Shown: piece after piece, positions 24,601-39,600 of the stretch
How the letters are laid out: every line of letters starts with the position of its first letter
Numbering within the stretch: the first letter of the stretch is position 1
Source of the DNA: Mycteria americana
Taxonomy: Eukaryota; Chordata; Aves; Ciconiiformes; Ciconiidae
Assembly: GCF_035582795.1 (NCBI RefSeq)
Contig: NC_134367.1
Location: forward strand, 188,501-252,500
Length of the DNA stretch: 64,000 nucleotides
Reading direction: 5' to 3'
Made by a program: the position numbers and the translations under genes
Notes under the pieces: generated by a model
Database searches by the model: none
What the model saw: only the letters and a program-made list of their open reading frames with translations
Told to the model about the DNA's origin: nothing

Positions 24601-27600
24601 GATGCAACATAGTGTTGCATGTGGATCCTGTGGCAGAGTACACAGAAAACAACTTGGACCTCTCACAAGGAACATTTTCATCTGACTACAACTCCAGAAA
24701 GCAGCTGGAACATTCCAGTCCCTGGGAACAGCAGTGGCAAGTTTAAGAACTTTAGGTGTCTTTCCTATCCTCATCACAAGTTGTCCAAAGCTCCCCACTC
24801 ATTTGACACTTTTCCTCCTTATATCTATTAACCCTGCACTTCATGGCACTGAAAAAAAAAAAGTAGTTAGTAAATTAATGGATTATGGATGGCTTTTGCA
24901 ATTAAGCCGTATGAGAAATCCTCCCTCTTTCCCACTTCCTTTTTCTTCCACAGATGACCCCCAGCATATAAAGATTTCATCCTTCTTCCCAAAACTCATT
25001 GCAATAGTAACAGCAACACCCTACTACTAAATTAATCTCTTTTCTTCCTGCAGTGCACAGGTGGCTCTAGGGGAAAAAAGAAAAAAAAAAAAAAAAAAAA
25101 GAGACTGATCCAGAATTATATGCAGAACAAGAAAAACAGGGTCATTCCTGCTAATGCATGCGCTTCTGCAATGTGAAGTAGCAGCAAGGAGTGATAGGCA
25201 GAAGGGCTGCTCCCACACCTCAACAGGTGTTACAGGAACAAGTACCAGCCATTTCCAATGCAACACAAGTCACAGGCACTACTCTTCTAGTACTTCCTCA
25301 CCTAGCAGACAGAAGGATGTTTTGAAGAATACACTAGCAGCTTCCTTTCCCCAGATTTTTGCCCCACATTCAGCAAGTATTCTCTTTTGCTTAAAGTAAA
25401 GGGAAGAGGAGCTTTCAGGAGCATAGCCCAAAATGGTGCTGGGGACAGAGGCAGTATCAAAGTGCATTGAATCATTGTTCCCCTTAAATCCATGAGAATT
25501 ACTGCCCCGCTTCTTTTAAGTAAACACAGAAAAGTTTTCAGATACTAGCCAGCTGTAAGAAATAACTACATGAAGGAATAAACATGGGCGTAACATTGTT
25601 AAGTGACCCCAAAGCAACTATCACCCTAGGGCCCGAACATGAAAATAGCCTGTTTAGCTACTGCACAGTCAGCAGTACTAGAGAATCTCAAGCTCAAATA
25701 CATCCAAGCAGTTCTGATGACGTAGTTTTGACTTTCCTAGTTGGGTAGGCACTACAGGAATAAGAATACATTCTGCAACATTGACAACTTTAATTCCAGC
25801 CTGCACTGGAGCCATAGCTTTCACACCTGGAGAATTCCTCCTCTGACCACAAGTCCACTCACGCTCACTTCCTTTTTTATTTAAGAAAGGACCAGAATCT
25901 CCCAGATAAATCACTTCACTTCTGAACACAATGTGAGCAAGGAAGTCTAAAACTGTGGAGTAGAAGAAAGTTTGCTCAGGAGCAACTGCAAATAAGCACT
26001 GCTCCTGCACAGTCACACTCCCAGCACATGTCCTCTTCAGGACTACCAAGGAATCTTGCTGAGGATACAGTTGTTATAGCACACAGACACCCACTACTCT
26101 TTGAAAGAGCACATCAGTCTAATTGCCTCTGTCCCTCCCACCTTGCCTAATAGAAGCAAAAGCTCTATGGAATTGCAGGGAGCAGGCAAAGGTGTAACTC
26201 TGCTGAGGCAACCGTTTGTGACCCACACTCAAAGAGCCACCTTTCTTCTAGACAGCCTCTGAATGGCACCACTGGGAGTCTGAATGCTCTTGAGAATGTC
26301 ACATTTGCTGATCTGCAGAACCTCCCTCTGGTAAAAAGCCATGGCTCTAGATACCAACTTCAAGTGGTTTGTTTTTACAAACAAAGTGCTGGCTACCAAT
26401 CAGAAAGATTGCAGCTGTATAGTATTTTTAAACTAAACTAGAAAGAGAAGGATCTCTTATGTACTCGAGTCTACAATAGACTTCCCGTAAGTGGCCTGAA
26501 TTGAATGCCAGGGAGCCAGTTGTGTTTGCCAGCACATAGGTATCCATTGTACACAACTCCTGGAAATTCCTCCCACCTGGACAAAGCCAAGGAAAGATAA
26601 TAAAGTGAACCCTGTGATGTCATCAGCCTGTATGAAGAGCAAGATGTCACCAAGTTTACAGGCAGATAGAAAACTGAGTGTTCTTTCTGCCATGATGCAG
26701 TCTCCCTGGGTACAAGCATGTATCAGAGGTTTGTTACAGAGAAGAGAGACCCCAATTCTGGACCAAAGAGACAATACAAGAGTTCTCTGATGGAAAGAAA
26801 AGCCACAGAGGTCTGCAGTTTATGAAGAGAGGCTATTTTTAGATGACAGGCAAAGCAGAGCACTCTTTCCTGTACACTGTCAACGTCAAACCAAGAATTC
26901 ACACAGACAAATGCCTACAGGACGGCAAGTGCACACTCCTCAGGTTTGAGAATACTTGCAGAAGTTGGACAACAGATAGCAAAGCTGTCACTTGAAAGGG
27001 TATGTCAAGGTACAATATAATGCATCCTGACTGCAGACAGATTTTTAGAGACACAGGAATAGCAAAGGTGAAAAAAACAGAGTATGCAAGGATGCACCGC
27101 ACTGCCAGAAAAATCACTTCTTACTTATGAAATAAAACATTTCAGCACAGGTGGCTGCCTGAATCGGGCATATCTTTGCCAAACAGGCCCAAGGCAAGCC
27201 AGCATCCCGAAGTGCAGGCCAAAGTGAGTGATGCTGGATGAGGATGCCAAGACAAGCAGCTTGCTGCAGCCAGAGTCTATAACCTTGATTATAAATGTTG
27301 GTTGCTACAAGAAGCACTCATGTGGCCTCAGTGGACACAGCTCGCAAAGCTTCACAACACTGGGAAGAGAACTCTGTGTGTATTAACATGCAAAAGACTG
27401 CAGAGCAGATGAATCCGAGGATAACACACATACAAAACGTGAAAGTTTCAACACCATTTCTTGAGTCCATCCCTTGAGATCAAAAACTGAGGAAGGGGCT
27501 AACAAGGGAAAGAGTATCCAATAGCAGTCCTTCCTGCACCTGAAGGTGGTCCAACCAAGAGTGAATTCAATACCACTCTCTGACCCGACTGATGTGGAGG

Positions 27601-30600
27601 TGGAGGAACGTGTGTACATACATGCCTATCATGCCAGATAACCTTGAAAGAATTAGATGCCGCCTTCTGTTTGAGCAGTTTGTCTCACAGGCAACGGTCA
27701 CCTCCAACAAGCCTTACCTGACCCAATTTTGATCAGTCCATTGTGCTGAATGAAGATGGTGTCGCAGGTCAGGTTACCATGGATGATTGGGGGATCACAG
27801 GAGTGGAGGTAGCTAGAGATTCAGAACAGAGCACTGGTCAGAGACTACCGAGGCTGAGGCCAGGAATCCCTGCCTTCATCCTTTCCCCATCTCAAGCAAC
27901 ATCAGAAGAGAACAGGAGGGCAAAGGGCACGTGCCAGGGATTTACAATAGCAGGGAGGTACAATTAAGTGATGGTACATCAGCCTCTAGGCTAGGAGAGA
28001 ATCATGAAAATTAAGCAATTGTCTCTAACAGCCTCCAGAACACGGGGGGAAAAAAGAAAGCTTTCTCTGACCAGTTCTCAAGAAACCCAGGGTACCAGGG
28101 GTAAAGAAACTATTTCATCCATCCCCATACTGCTAGGTGGGTGCTAAAAGGGTTCCAATTTTATACCAAAAATATCAGAGTCTTATTCTGGCTCTACTCA
28201 CAGGGCATCAAAAAGGCACTCAGTGCTGTACAAGCATGATTGGCCATGTTTTCCAGCAGGCACAAATAAAGCTTTTCAGTGCTGGGGTCCCAGGTACATT
28301 TGAGGATACCTGTTTTTGCGCCCCGCTCTGCTTGGTTTTGTGTTAGCAGCCAGCACAAATAAGGACTGTCAGCTCCCATAAGCTTATTAGAACCCCAACT
28401 ATTCATCAACAGCTATATTTAGCCAAATGGCAACAGAATTTTCTCTATGGAGTGGGAGTCTTGCTCTGACATCTGGGTTACTGTTTTTCCAAGGCTGTTA
28501 TTAGCTACACACCAACTCTGGCTCAGGTAGAGAAGAGTCTTTAAAACCAAAACAAAAACACCCCCCTTATTCTATTGAACTGGATTGCACTAAGATGGCT
28601 GCAAAAGATCTGCATCATCGAGAAATGTATAGATCCACATCCACGTCTAACAATATCACACCACAATAATTATGAATCCACTGCATGCTACAGGGCTGCA
28701 GCCTGCCAAGACTAAGAAAATTTTCCTCGCTCCTCTCACATGGAATTTGATTTCTTTGAGGCTTCTTCGCAACATCCTCTTGGCCATGGTTAGATCCAGG
28801 TTATAAAGTTAGATACTCTGGAGAGCTCCCTGATGCTCAACTCCCACACTCGCTATCATATCAATCACAACTGTTGGGATCTAAAACCTACGTTGTACCC
28901 ATTTCTCTATTTTAGAGGCTTCAATATTGTCTAACTGAAGACTCTGGGATTGTCATAGGAAGTGCAGTTGACACTCTGCAGACCATGACTGGGATAAGAA
29001 TTAAGCTGTGTGACTGAGAAGTGCTCTGCAGGCTCCATTTCATGAAGCTTGCTAATGTTTGGCAGCATGTATATCTACAGCTTTTAATATTCTAGCACAA
29101 GAGAGGCTACACTTAAACAGATGGCTAGACTGCAAGATCAGTAACTCACATACCTGAGAGCAGAGAGGATCTGGGTACACCATCGCTTCCAGGCCTACAT
29201 ACACAGGAGCAAAAAGGATAAAAATCATTCAAGGAAGAGGAACTAAATCCATAGTTCTGTGATTCATAGCCCATTCATATGAAGGACTATATGCTCCATT
29301 CTGTGACTTTTACCCAGTACAGGTGTGTAGCAAGTAAGAACTTAGACGATCGATACTCATGCTCAGTTTAGTTTCTACATATTTGTATGGGTCAAGAAAC
29401 ATGCCTCCCCTCCTAACTCCTCTCATGCACAGATGTCTTCCCTCCTTCCCGTATGCACACATGGAAAGGGACATGCCTGTCACACCACACATAGGAAGCT
29501 GCAGAACTGCTGGAAACAAAGCAAACAGCACAGAACAGTTGTCCAAGAGAACCTGCAACTAAACTAGTTTACGATAATAAAAAGGAATTGCGGCCATATG
29601 TTATCACCAGGTTGCCTTCTCATCAGGATTCTCTGCTGAAAGAGCTTTCCAGGGGCTGATGGCACTAAGTGAAAATAGGCATACGTGAAAAAAAGAATTA
29701 CCTTTTCATTCATAGTTTTGTGGTTTTTCTTTGTCTTCTTCAGGAACTGTTTCAAGCTCCCTGAAGACATATATTCAGTGATGAAGATTACCTGTAGGGG
29801 CAGTATGAGACATTACCCTCTGCTTCACTAATTACCTATAGGACATACAGTGAGAAAACCCAACAGACTGTTTGCTTTACTTACCCTGGCCTTGTTCTCC
29901 TTCACATCAGCCCAGTATTTGTGAAACTTCACAATGTTCAGATGTTCCAGCTGAATTAAGTTGTCAAATACCGCTTTAACTTTTTCCTTAACAGAAAGAT
30001 AAAGACATGTTACATCAGAGACCACATCAGCCCACATCTTACTTTCTTCTTGAGTCTTGGTCCCCTTAAACAACACTATATATTTCAAGCTCCTATGCTA
30101 AGAACAAACAGCATCTGATTTCATCCTACACGGCACCTCAGCTGAGCATGGTTTGATCACCAAGACTAAATCAACACAAGAGCCCATGGAAATAGTACAA
30201 CAACAGTTCTAGTTCTCCATCACATTTTCTGCGCAGGCCAGGCTTAAGCTAAATTTGCTACATTTGAGCAGCACAGCACTCCAAATCCAGCCAATAATCC
30301 ACATGAAAGGTCACCAATATCTATAATCCCACCCTGGTGCATGGTATGTTTCCCGCATCTTGCTGGGAAACACATCAACTTACCTCCTGAAGCTTAAAGT
30401 TCTTCCGCTCAGAAAACTGAACCTCATTCCAAACAACTTCCACACCTTCCTCTGTATCCATGGCCAGGTAGGCACTATCGATTCCTGGGACATTGCGCTG
30501 ATTCACCTGTATGGGAACGATGGAGACAGATGTGAGTTCTAAGCCAGCAAGACCAGATCATTAGCATGCATCCTTCGTTTGAGTATTATGAACTTTGCTC

Positions 30601-33600
30601 ATTAACTTTTAATTAAATGAGCATTCCGGGACAGGATTGCGCACATATATTTCACGTTTGGGACATACCCAAACGCGAGTACACTGTAGGCCACATAAGC
30701 AGCAAGCCCTGGGCATATTTGAAGGAAAACTTTTGCACAAAGCCTGTTTTGTAGTAAAAGCTGCCTTTTGGCAACAAAACCTTTAGATTTTTGTTTTATG
30801 ATACCCATAGTTCATTCAACCACCAAAAAAAACCAAACCTTCAACCATACAAAAGGAATATAAAAAGAGTCTCAAGAACTTGGACACAGCTTTCTGGAGG
30901 AATTTTCTGAAAGTTGACGAGACACAAAACTCAAGAGAGAGGAAACTGATCCAAGCAGAGAGAAACAAAGGGAAAGCTTTGTATATGAGTTCCTTCCTCC
31001 AACATCTAGAGCATCTTGCTGTTCTGTAATGCCTTTTACACACTTTTTCACAGGCATGCAGAAGTTAGTCAAGGTTAAAGTCCTACTGCACCAGACAATG
31101 TGCAGTGATAAAACTGGATTCCTATCTCAAAGTACTTAGAGAAGACAGAGGGTAGAATTTACCTTTTAATTATAGATCATCAACCATTACTATTCACCAT
31201 CAACTGGCCACATACCCAGAATCACTTCACCTTCAGCTCATCCAATTCTCCCCTGGAGGTAGAAGTTGTTAATACAGAGGTTTGGCTAGCAAACCCAGAC
31301 TCATCTTCCACTTATATTACCTCGAAGTCCTAGCCATTTCACAGCTTTTCCTACTCATATTATCCCACCTTCTCTTCCCTCACTAGGGACCTCATCAGCA
31401 TCCCATTTGCTGGAAGCTTCTCACCATATACAAGGGCTTCCTCAAAAATCCCCTCCCACTTGGCAGCCACTTTTAACACCATCAAATTTACTCAGTTTCA
31501 GCTACAGTGTTACGCTAATGAGAACTGACACAAATGTTCCAAGACCCACAAAACTTAAATGAATTAAACACTATACTATACGAAATAACTACTGATAACA
31601 CAATATTAACTAATAAAACTAAGAGAAAGAAACCAGTTTCCAATGGACAGTGCTTTTAACTTTGGTAACTAGGTACAGACTAAAAGCAGCCAGCTGATCA
31701 TACCGAAATGCAAAAAAACCAAGGCTTGTATTTATAAAGAAACTCTGCTGTAGAAGGTGGGTACCACGAAGAACTTGTAGGTCACGCTAACAATCGGCTA
31801 AACTTGAGCTCCTTATACAATGCATAATGACAAGGGCTATCACAGCAACGGGACATGTACACACAAGAATTGCGAGCAGAGAAACAAGCTCACTAAGGTA
31901 ATAAGTTTACTGTTGTACAATATCAACTTAAAAAGTTTGCACCATAAACACCTGTTGATTGGATACTAAAGTGGGAGCTGCTGTTGACTCTCTTGAGGGA
32001 CAAGAGGCCTTGCAGAGGGATCTAGATAGATTGGAGCATTGGGCAATCATCAACAGCGTGAAATGGAACAAGACCAAATGCCGCATTCTGCAGCTGGGAC
32101 GGAGTAACGCCAGGCACAAGTCTAAACTGGGAGAGGAGTGGCTGGAGAGCAGCCCTGCAGAAAGGGATGTGCGGGTGCTGGTCGGCAGCAGGCTCGATAG
32201 GAGCCAGCAGTGTGCCCTGGCAGCCAAGAGGGCAAACCCCATCCCAAAGTGCATCAAACACAGGAAAAACAGCCGGTCAAGCGAGGGGATTGTCCCGCTG
32301 TATTCAGTGTTGGTGCGGCCTCCCCTGGAGTACTGCGTGCAGTGCTGGGCCCCACCATTTGAGAAGGATGTGAAGGTCCTCAAATGCCTCCAGAGAAGGG
32401 CAACAAAGCTGGTGAAGGGCTGGAAGGCAAGTCCTCTGAGGAGCGGCTGAGGACTCCGGGTTTGTCTCGTTGGGAGAGAAGGAGGCTGAGGGGCGACCTC
32501 ATTGCTCTCTGCAGCTTCCTGAGGAGGGGACGTGGAGAGGGAGGTGCTGAGCTCTTCTCCCTGGGATCCAGGGACAGGACTCCTGGGAATGGTTCAAAGC
32601 CGTGCCAGGGGAGGTTCAGACTTGACATGAGGAAGCATTTCTTTACTGAGAGGGTGGCCAAACCCTGGAACAGGCTTCTTGGAGAGGTGGTCGATGCCCC
32701 AAGCCTGTCAGTGTTTAAGAAGCATTTGGACAATGCCCTTAACATGCTTTAACCTGTGGTCAGCCCTGAAGTGGTCAGGCAGTTGGACCAGATGATCCTT
32801 GTAGGTCCCTTCCAACTGAACTACTCTATTCTATTCTGCTCCATCAGCAGTGTGACAACTTAGACTGACAGCCAATCAATACAGGTGGGATTCTTTTTTA
32901 TGATCTTTCAAGGGAATCCTAACAGGCCCAACGACATTCAATATTCTGAAATTGCAGATGACACACTGGAGTGATAAACAAGAACAGTATAACTAGGGCG
33001 ATACAGACTGCTCAGTAAACTGAGCAGTAAATTACTGTGATAAAACCAGATGCAATGGGGTAACACAGGTAGGAATAAAAAAATATAGGCCATAATTACA
33101 GAAAGACAGCCTGAGCTACAGAAAATAACTATTGAAAACAATCACAGGAGACAAGCAGTTTAGCATGAACAATCCCATTCCCTTCCCACCCCTCACCTCC
33201 TGCATAACGAAGGGGTGAAAGGTCTTAGATTTGATTTAAGGAGATATTCATCACACTTATCATAAGAATATGATTTTCTCTCTATATATATATATACACA
33301 CCGATACCAACATCTAAATATGAGGCCAGGCCTGTTATGTTTCACCATGAAAGAAAGCTGAAAGAATGAAGATAATTAAGGACAGAACATTTATTCCTTC
33401 AAATTTTAGTATAAGAAATAACTTAGGGATGACAGTAGTATAAGAACACCTAGTACAATTGATAAAGCTGAATGCCAAAAGGCTTTAACTTAAAAGTTTA
33501 AACAAGCCCCCAGTCCACAAAAATGCAGGTATATGTTAGTATTGCAGGGACAAGATAAAAGCCATGACTACCGACAGCCAGTGCCCATGCATCCCTCTAT

Positions 33601-36600
33601 ATTCCCTTCCTCCATCATACTTGCTGCCTATTCGAAGACCTTCTAGCTTCACTGGATTAATTAAGTCCTCAAGTACCAATAACTACTCAAAATCTGCCCT
33701 GATAATACAGCCAGTAGACGTGGATTTATCATATCTTCTCCCATTTCTGGGCAAGTTTACCAAACGTAAATAATTTCCATGACTCATAGGCAATATTCCA
33801 GGGCACCAGATATGACTCAAGACATCAAACCCATCTGACATCACTGATGGTAATTCTCAGTTCAAGAGGAGATTCAACAGCTTGGGCAGAAGAGTAAAAG
33901 GGGAAAAATGCAGACAGACAACTGAAAAAGCAACAGCAAATTCCTCCTTTGTTCACGTTGCCAAATCACTGTTCCACATCCCTCTCCATGCTCAGCAAAG
34001 CGGAACCTTAAGCCCCCATGAAAGCATGTTCTGGCACTTGCCCTGTATCTTCCCGAGGGTTACAGCCAGCTGTTGCCTCCAAGCAGCTATTGGTGATTGA
34101 TGGATGGCTGCAAGCTTAACAGGTCACAATTCAGAAGCAATGTAGCAGTTAATACTATTGTAAACAGAGGTAGTTGTAGGAATATAAATTTCAACTTCTC
34201 CACAAACCTGACTGAGCAAGAGGAAATAAAATGGCGCATTCAAAACGCTGCCTTCCATGCTTTGCCCTGAAGAGTAAGGAGTGCAACCAGCAACGTACAT
34301 AGCCTGGTACACCCATGCCCTGAAGAGACAACAGAAATACTGTTCTCGCCCTGAAGAGCGCTCACAACCTGGGCATCAACACAGGATGAAGATGATGCAG
34401 GTTCTCTCCATACCTTGCCCTAACTTCCTGCAAGGCTTGTCAAGTAATTTAAGGCTGTTTTAACTTGTTTAATTTTCAGTGGTCTTTTATGACCCTGACC
34501 AAAGAAAACAAGCTGCCCATGAACTATGCTGATGAAATGACAAAAGAAGACTGGCTCAAATAAAATACCCCGTGTTCCTAGAGATAATGTATTACTCCGA
34601 AGTGTTTCTTTCTCAGAAAGCCCGCGTAGACTAGGCAGCTTTTAAGCTATGAAGGAAGACTTTAACTGAACTCAGTCTTCCATGAGTTTTTGAAGAAAGA
34701 CAGAGGAAGCAGTTCCACAGAACCACAAAAAATTTACAGAAGAAATACTAATGTAGCTCTTTATCCATATAAACAAGAGGTAAAGAAACTCAAGAAGCAT
34801 TTCAAGTGAATTTAAGTAATTAAAGGGGAGTGGGGGAAAGATTTAAATGCTGTTATTTCAAGGCATAACTTAGCTCTAAGGAAAAAAAGTTTGAAAGATA
34901 TTTCCCTTAGGCAGGTTATTCCAATAGTCCAATGCATATTTTTTCCATAGCTCTCAAACATCTGGATACCTATCACTGAAAGGACACAGACTTTTGGAGA
35001 GACATTCTGTAGTTCACATGATCTGTCAATTAAAAAAAAAAAAAAAATACAGCCTAAGCCACAAGTGACAGCAATGATTTACAATCAAGAAAAAAAATTA
35101 TAAAAAATTGGAAGAAACCCACAATAATTAGAATATCAGTACAGAATAAAACTGCACCTTGAAGAAAAGAGATCAGGAATGGCAGCTCATCAGGCCAAAC
35201 ACTTATGAAAAGCAGTATATATGGCTAAGAGTAGCATCAGTATGTTAAAAAGTTACCCTGGCCACTTGTTTAGGCCAGAGAAAAAGGTCAAAGCTCTGCT
35301 CAACCAGCTTGGTAAAAGCTTGAGAACAGAGATGATACACCTACAGAAGACAGTAGCTGGACCACAGAGGAACATTAGTTCTCATTGAACTGTGGCGAAA
35401 CAAAAAGTAGCATACTTACCAACAGAAAGAGGAAACAAAAGCAGCTGTCTCAGAGATTTGAAGCTAATCTAGAGTGGAACAAAATCAAAGAATGCAAGAT
35501 CCACTGCAGACAAAAGGAAAAAAATCCAACACAACAAAGAAGCAAACCTACTTCACGTTTAATTTAACTGACAGCACTGGCCTTTGCAATTATACCTGTG
35601 GTAGTAAAATGCTTGAAAGGCGTTAATTCAAAAAGAAAATTAAAATAACTGGTTTAATATAACAATCTCAAGGAAATGAAATATCAATTATTACCATGGC
35701 TATACAAACCAATTCATACAGCAATCAAGAGTATAAGGAAAAGAAAACGTGACCGTCACCAAGGCAACAGTTGGTTCTTCTAGACAGCTACGCACTGGAA
35801 CAAGTAATAAGATAAAATACATTACCAATAAGGTTGTCTGTGTAACCAAATGAACAAATCTTGACCATTTAAATACAGAGTTAAAAGCCTACCATGAGTT
35901 GGAGCTTGCCCTCCCTTGTAATTTCACATGCAACAGCTCAGGAGACACGGTCTTGAGAAACAAGCCAAAACCGGACATACTTTTTAAGCACACACAGTAA
36001 GTGTCCCTGCCACATCCCAGAGATTCCTGCTCCATGCTGGCCCACACAGCTGGACTACAAAGGGCAGAGCACAGCTCTGAGCCAGGAAACTGTTCAAGGA
36101 GCCCAGTTCCATCCTGTCAGTGAGAAGGGCAACTGTTCTGTCAGAAAAGCAGTGAGTTTTGAATCATACCACCGTCACGCAGACTGTAGCCCAGTGGCCA
36201 ATCCAGCCTCTCCAAAAGCCTTTTGGCAGTTCTGGTTAAACAACATACTGAGGGACAGGCTTCACTAAAAATTCATGTCAGATAACTCTCCAGTCAGTAG
36301 ATTACCAGCTTAAAAACCAAGCCCAAACCAAAAGTATGGCAAGAGTCAAGTTGCTCTGAACAGAAAGAGCACCGCTCTCGGTGTCCCACAGGGAAACACG
36401 CATCATTCCCATCCATTTAATAGATAACAGAAACAAACACATAAGTTGCCTACTAGGAGCCCAAAGGGACAAATGCTTCGTTTCATCTGGTGCTTTGAAA
36501 CAAATGAGCAATCCAATGGAGTCAAAGAGAGTTCAATCTTACTGAGCTGCGCTATGGAAGTAGGAAGAGGCAATTAATTCCCCACCCCTAACTCCCAAAG

Positions 36601-39600
36601 GGAAACACAAACAGCACAGCAAAATAAATAAGGGAGGAGGAAAAGAACCCAGTATCCTACAAATAAAAAACATTCAGAGAGAAGCCCATCAGAAAGGTTA
36701 CAGTAACTCGCTAGTACCTCTATATCTACTGTACTATTATCACCCCTGTACCATTATCAAAACCCTCATCAAACATACGACACCAAGGACATAGCACAGA
36801 TAGTTCACATCCCTGAGGACAGTTGGAAATATAACTGACTGGGAGGTTCAGAAAATTCTCGGTACTGAACCCAGGAACAGTAAGCTCAGATGAGTGCCAG
36901 TAATACAAAACACCATAAAGAGGGGAAAAAACAGGATAAACTCCAAGTTAGCTACATTCATTCTGTACTAGCCCATCCTGCTATTCTGTGACACCTTCAC
37001 TTGGTAGAGAGACCTTCAAATCACTGCAGATAACTGAAAAACACCACTTGGTCTTAAGAGGTGTTAAAAGATCAATACTAGGAATTACAAGAAAAGGAAT
37101 AGAAAATGCCATAAAAATTGGTATACTGCTATAAGTACAAATCTTGAATAGGCTTGTAAAAATCACTCATGGCACACAGAATATGAATAGAAAGCAATTA
37201 TTTCATATTTCTGATAATACAAGAGCAAAAAAGCAGCCAATGAAGTGATCAAACATAATATTTTAAAGAGAATGATGAGGAAGCACTTGATCCTGACATT
37301 TTATATATATATATATATATAAAAATATAAAAATTAAACTGTAAAGCTGACTACCATGGGATATATATCAGAAGTAAAAAGGGCTTCAAGTTGAAATTAA
37401 CCTAGTTATCTGAAATGTGTGCATTTGTAACTACTAAATACAATGGTCCACATACACTACCTGGCTCAAATTTCCTCAACTCCTGATTATTGCGAGAATG
37501 TGTCACAGCAAAACATCTTAGTCTTTTTTCCATTCTTCTCCTGTTCACTTTCTTATTTGGTGGTTTAACAGCAGAAGCTCTGGCTCTGCCACCTAAACAT
37601 GAAAAAGCTAGAGCAGAGTTCCTCATTCATGAGGTACTCATTTTCTATCTGGAAGGGGAGTATTGCAATTCCACATTTTCTCTTTATTCTTGCTACTGCT
37701 GTAATCACAATTTTTAAAGTTGTACTTTTCTGCCTTCTGCATTGTAACAGTTGTTCACTCAACTCCAGAGAGAGCTGCAGAAGTCTCCCTGAAGTAACAG
37801 GCCAAAAAAAGTTTCATCAAACTGCTGTGGAAAGATATCTGGGTAAGGAAGGGCTATTCAAAGGATAAGCAAGAACCATGTCAGTGATCAGAACCACCAC
37901 AACAGGGCAGGGAACCCAGACAGCCTAATCCATGATGGATGAAACACTGAACTGAGGACTCCCAAGGCCACAAAGGTGCGCAATTAAGTCATTGTTCCTA
38001 TTAGGAAAACCCACCTAGGCAATTCAACAGGAGAAACCCCTTCAGCAATATTATGCAAGCCATGTGGAGATGCTGTGTAAAGGAATACAGGAATTATAAT
38101 AGGATGTTGGAGACGGGCAATTTTTGAATCAAACAAGAGGATTTGGGTACAATATTCATGGGATGTTTGAGGGAAGGGCCAAAAGTGTGGAAAGAGAAGG
38201 ATCAAGATGAGTCGCTAGCCAAGTCCTCTTCCTGATCACCACCACCTGAACTGTCTTTGTATTAAATTATTTTTCAAACTGTTTTCTGTGCAAGTGTGCT
38301 CCTTACTTTCTGTGTATCTGCACATGCAGGCACACAGATCTGCTAGTGAACTGCAAGCCAGACTAGGCAGAAAGTTAGGACAAGAGGTCTTGGGGCCAGA
38401 TTTTGCAGAGAGAGAGGGCCCAGGAGACACTGTGAAATGGGATTTTCCCTAAGCACTGATCCTTAGAAACAGGATACGGTTATTCATGTCACCTGTGTTA
38501 ACATGGGATGCTTGGAGAAGCACCATGCTCCCATTTGTGCTAACCTATTTGTGGCTGGCCATGCTTTCACCGTGTCTCAGGATCTCCCATGCAGCCTCAC
38601 TGCAGGCAGGACCTGGAGTCTGAGACAGCAAGCAGCCTCTCACCTCCACTGGCCCAGCAGTAAGTTCCTTCCCAAGTATAAGCCTGGCTGTAACATCTGA
38701 CCCCCACCAAACAGCATCAACCACGATATTGTGATCGCTTCCCCTTGGTCTCCCAATGCAGGTCTAAAGAGACAGAGGTCTGACAAGGGGAAAGCTTTGA
38801 TGCTGCTAGTAAGCTACACAGACCATGTTATTTTTAGAACAGCTCTGTAAAGAACGCAGAGCAAACCCCATCCCTCGGTCACAGGCAGCTGGAGTGTAAC
38901 TAGCACCTCTAACCACCCAGGAAAGCTAGAAAAGCAGCAGACAGCTGCTCTGGCTGCACCTGCTCCCCCACTGAGGCAGCATAAAGGCCAAGAAGTGATG
39001 CTGGCTGGGGCGGCACTAAGCAAGCTGCCAGCTCTCTGTTACAGTCAATAAGCAAGACCATACTGGGTCTGCAGACAACAGGCCCAAGACAAAGGCTCAA
39101 TTCCCTCTACATCCTGCAGTGCCCCTCATCTCATTCAAGCACATCTCAAGGGTTCGTTCCTTCCAGGAAGCCCCCAGATGAGCCAATAAAAATTTTAAAG
39201 AGCTGCACATATTCCCTCTTTTGAGTATCTTCCCAATGGTCAAGTAAAATCATAAAGACTACAGCATGGCATTGGTTTTCTCCACCAGCTGGAAAGAAGC
39301 AGGTCCATTGCCAAAGCCTGTCAAAAAGCTGGCAGCCCTCCTAGCACTAGTTTGCTTTCAGAATCTCTGCAACCCGTCCTCTCTCCAGGAGCAGAATCCA
39401 AAGCTCAGAGTGCCTCAAATACCACCTTCCCAAGGAACAATGCCTCACTTTCCCACATACAGAAACTCAGATGTGTGATAGGAAAAGAAAGACTGGTGCT
39501 TATCTTTTACTACCTCAACAAGTTTCCTTCCAGTCACAACAGCGGCTAAGAAATCAGACTCAAGCATCACAGAATCCAAACACCCAGTCTATTGGCATTT

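Larger units (their letters stand above)
10724..27717 (-). other. NRBP1: NRBP1 intron 6 (17 kb)
   Basis: A large intron holding two CR1 fragments (16814-17450 and 18430-20215), a degenerate protein-like segment (13690-14640), an A/C-rich tract near 12.9-13.0 kb, several 18-21 base A-runs (20886-20903, 21325-21344, 21753-21773, about 25081-25100) and a dinucleotide repeat at 23448-23528. No additional NRBP1 exon was found. The rest, including 24-27.7 kb, shows nothing I recognise. Confidence 0.6.

Noticed and set aside
31959-32752. Open frames of 163 and 122 codons as a host gene
   Set aside because: They are CR1 ORF2 C-terminus and recur in the inverted copy at 42.4-43.1 kb.
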